From positions 4,681,001-4,745,000 of the forward strand of contig NZ_CP028922.1 of the NCBI RefSeq assembly GCF_003060825.1: a stretch of 64,000 bases of DNA, in the 5' to 3' direction. The translations under genes were made by a program, and so were the position numbers. This document shows, piece after piece, positions 63,579 through 64,000 of this stretch. Every line of letters begins with the position of its first letter. Position 1 is the stretch's first letter. Below the pieces are notes generated by a model. That model made no database searches, was not told the DNA's origin, and saw only the letters and a program-made list of their open reading frames with translations. Origin of the DNA: Paenibacillus sp. CAA11. GTDB taxonomy: Bacteria > Bacillota > Bacilli > Paenibacillales > Paenibacillaceae.

Positions 63579-64000
63579 TTATTTCCAGATCTCTTCAGCA
63601 ATTTCCTTAATAAAAGCAATTTTGCGCCATTGCTGCTCCTCAGTCAGGTGGTTGCCTTCTTCCGTGGAAGCAAAACCGCACTGCGGGCTCAGGCAAATCC
63701 GGTTCAGATCAACGTATTGCTTCGCTTCCTCGATGCGCTTCAGAATATCTTCCTTGTTCTCCAATTCGCCAAATTTGGAAGAGAACAGACCGAGCACAAC
63801 CTGCTGATTGTCCTTCAGGAAGCGGAGCGGCTTGAAATCGCCGGCCCGTTCGGTATCAAACTCCAGATAGAAGCCGGAGTAGTTATCGATGCTCAGAAGC
63901 GTCTGTGCGATCGGCTCATAGCCTCCGCCTACCCCTGCATAAGTGGAAACATAGTTGCCTCGGCATACATGTGTCGTGACAACAAGATCGTCCGGCAATC
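63579..64000 (-). CDS. MetE-like cobalamin-independent methyltransferase (YxjG/YxjH type), partial
   Basis: Only the C-terminal 140 or so residues are inside the window; the 5' end lies beyond 64000. Visible are the zinc-site segments THVCRGNY and LSPQCGFAS and the family ending near AFIKEIAEEIW. The protein belongs to the short MetE-C-like enzymes of the B. subtilis YxjG/YxjH type, which are linked to methionine salvage. Confidence 0.85.
   Translation of the reverse strand, partial: LPDDLVVTTHVCRGNYVSTYAGVGGGYEPIAQTLLSIDNYSGFYLEFDTERAGDFKPLRFLKDNQQVVLGLFSSKFGELENKEDILKRIEEAKQYVDLNRICLSPQCGFASTEEGNHLTEEQQWRKIAFIKEIAEEIWK

Overview
The window looks like chromosomal DNA of a Paenibacillus-type, spore-forming member of the Bacillota. 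The evidence is a secreted protein with C-terminal S-layer homology (SLH) repeats, a CotF-like spore-coat cluster around an alcohol dehydrogenase (the yraGF-adhB-yraED arrangement of Bacillus subtilis), consensus sigma-A promoters with AGGAGG-type ribosome sites and some TTG/GTG starts, AraR-type and CcpA-type (cre) operators, and a single-aptamer glycine riboswitch. No rRNA, tRNA, CRISPR array, prophage or complete insertion sequence was seen.

Layout. 0-7.5 kb: methyltransferase, an Imm26-like protein, a large SLH protein, and DUF1036 and DUF4097 proteins. 7.5-10.8 kb: a PucR-type regulator divergent from an NmrA-type oxidoreductase. 10.8-15.1 kb: a tight six-gene minus-strand operon (potassium channel, DUF350, lipoprotein, glutathionylspermidine-synthase-like ATP-grasp enzyme, Ser/Gly-rich YgiB/YjfM-like protein, small protein) resembling the E. 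coli yjf membrane-stress cluster. 18.4-23.5 kb: a complete fructoselysine operon (frlC-frlA-frlB-frlD-frlR) with two near-twin promoters and a cre site. 23.7-27 kb: a polyamine-type acetyltransferase with an attenuator-like leader, then the CotF/AdhB spore cluster. 27-29.4 kb: three overlapping genes for ADP-ribose chemistry (Nudix/NrtR-like, NADAR, PARG-like). 29.5-43.2 kb: a double-kinase hybrid sensor, an amidohydrolase with its TetR regulator, a SUKH protein, an AT-rich patch with a missed 50-residue membrane protein and an orphan LacI regulator, an SMR pump with TetR, a lipase-like hydrolase and a TerD-like protein. 43.5-48.7 kb: a quinone/electrophile-type locus (SDR, flavodoxin-like reductase, TetR, LysR, NmrA) and an AraC/GyrI regulator. 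48.8-56.2 kb: bicupin oxalate decarboxylase, a gene interrupted by a small transposable element, a soluble chemoreceptor, DJ-1/PfpI and YafY proteins, and a riboswitch-controlled amino-acid permease. 56.3-61.7 kb: araB-araD-araA facing araR, with AraR boxes placed exactly on the promoters. 61.7-64 kb: family-4 type uracil-DNA glycosylase, DUF817 protein and the 3' part of a MetE-like methyltransferase.

The most notable new-looking item is a family of four 87-88 bp elements (7546, 19188, 51090, 60318), all in the same orientation. They have terminal inverted repeats, 4-bp TA-rich target duplications and an internal hairpin that covaries in one copy. The copy at 51090 splits a gene: removing the element plus one TACA duplication restores a continuous 390-codon reading frame from 50219 to 51390 minus the insert (359 codons plus stop). 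Two other copies sit next to sugar regulators (frlR, araR).

Functions rest on motif recognition and memory of protein families; no database search was run.
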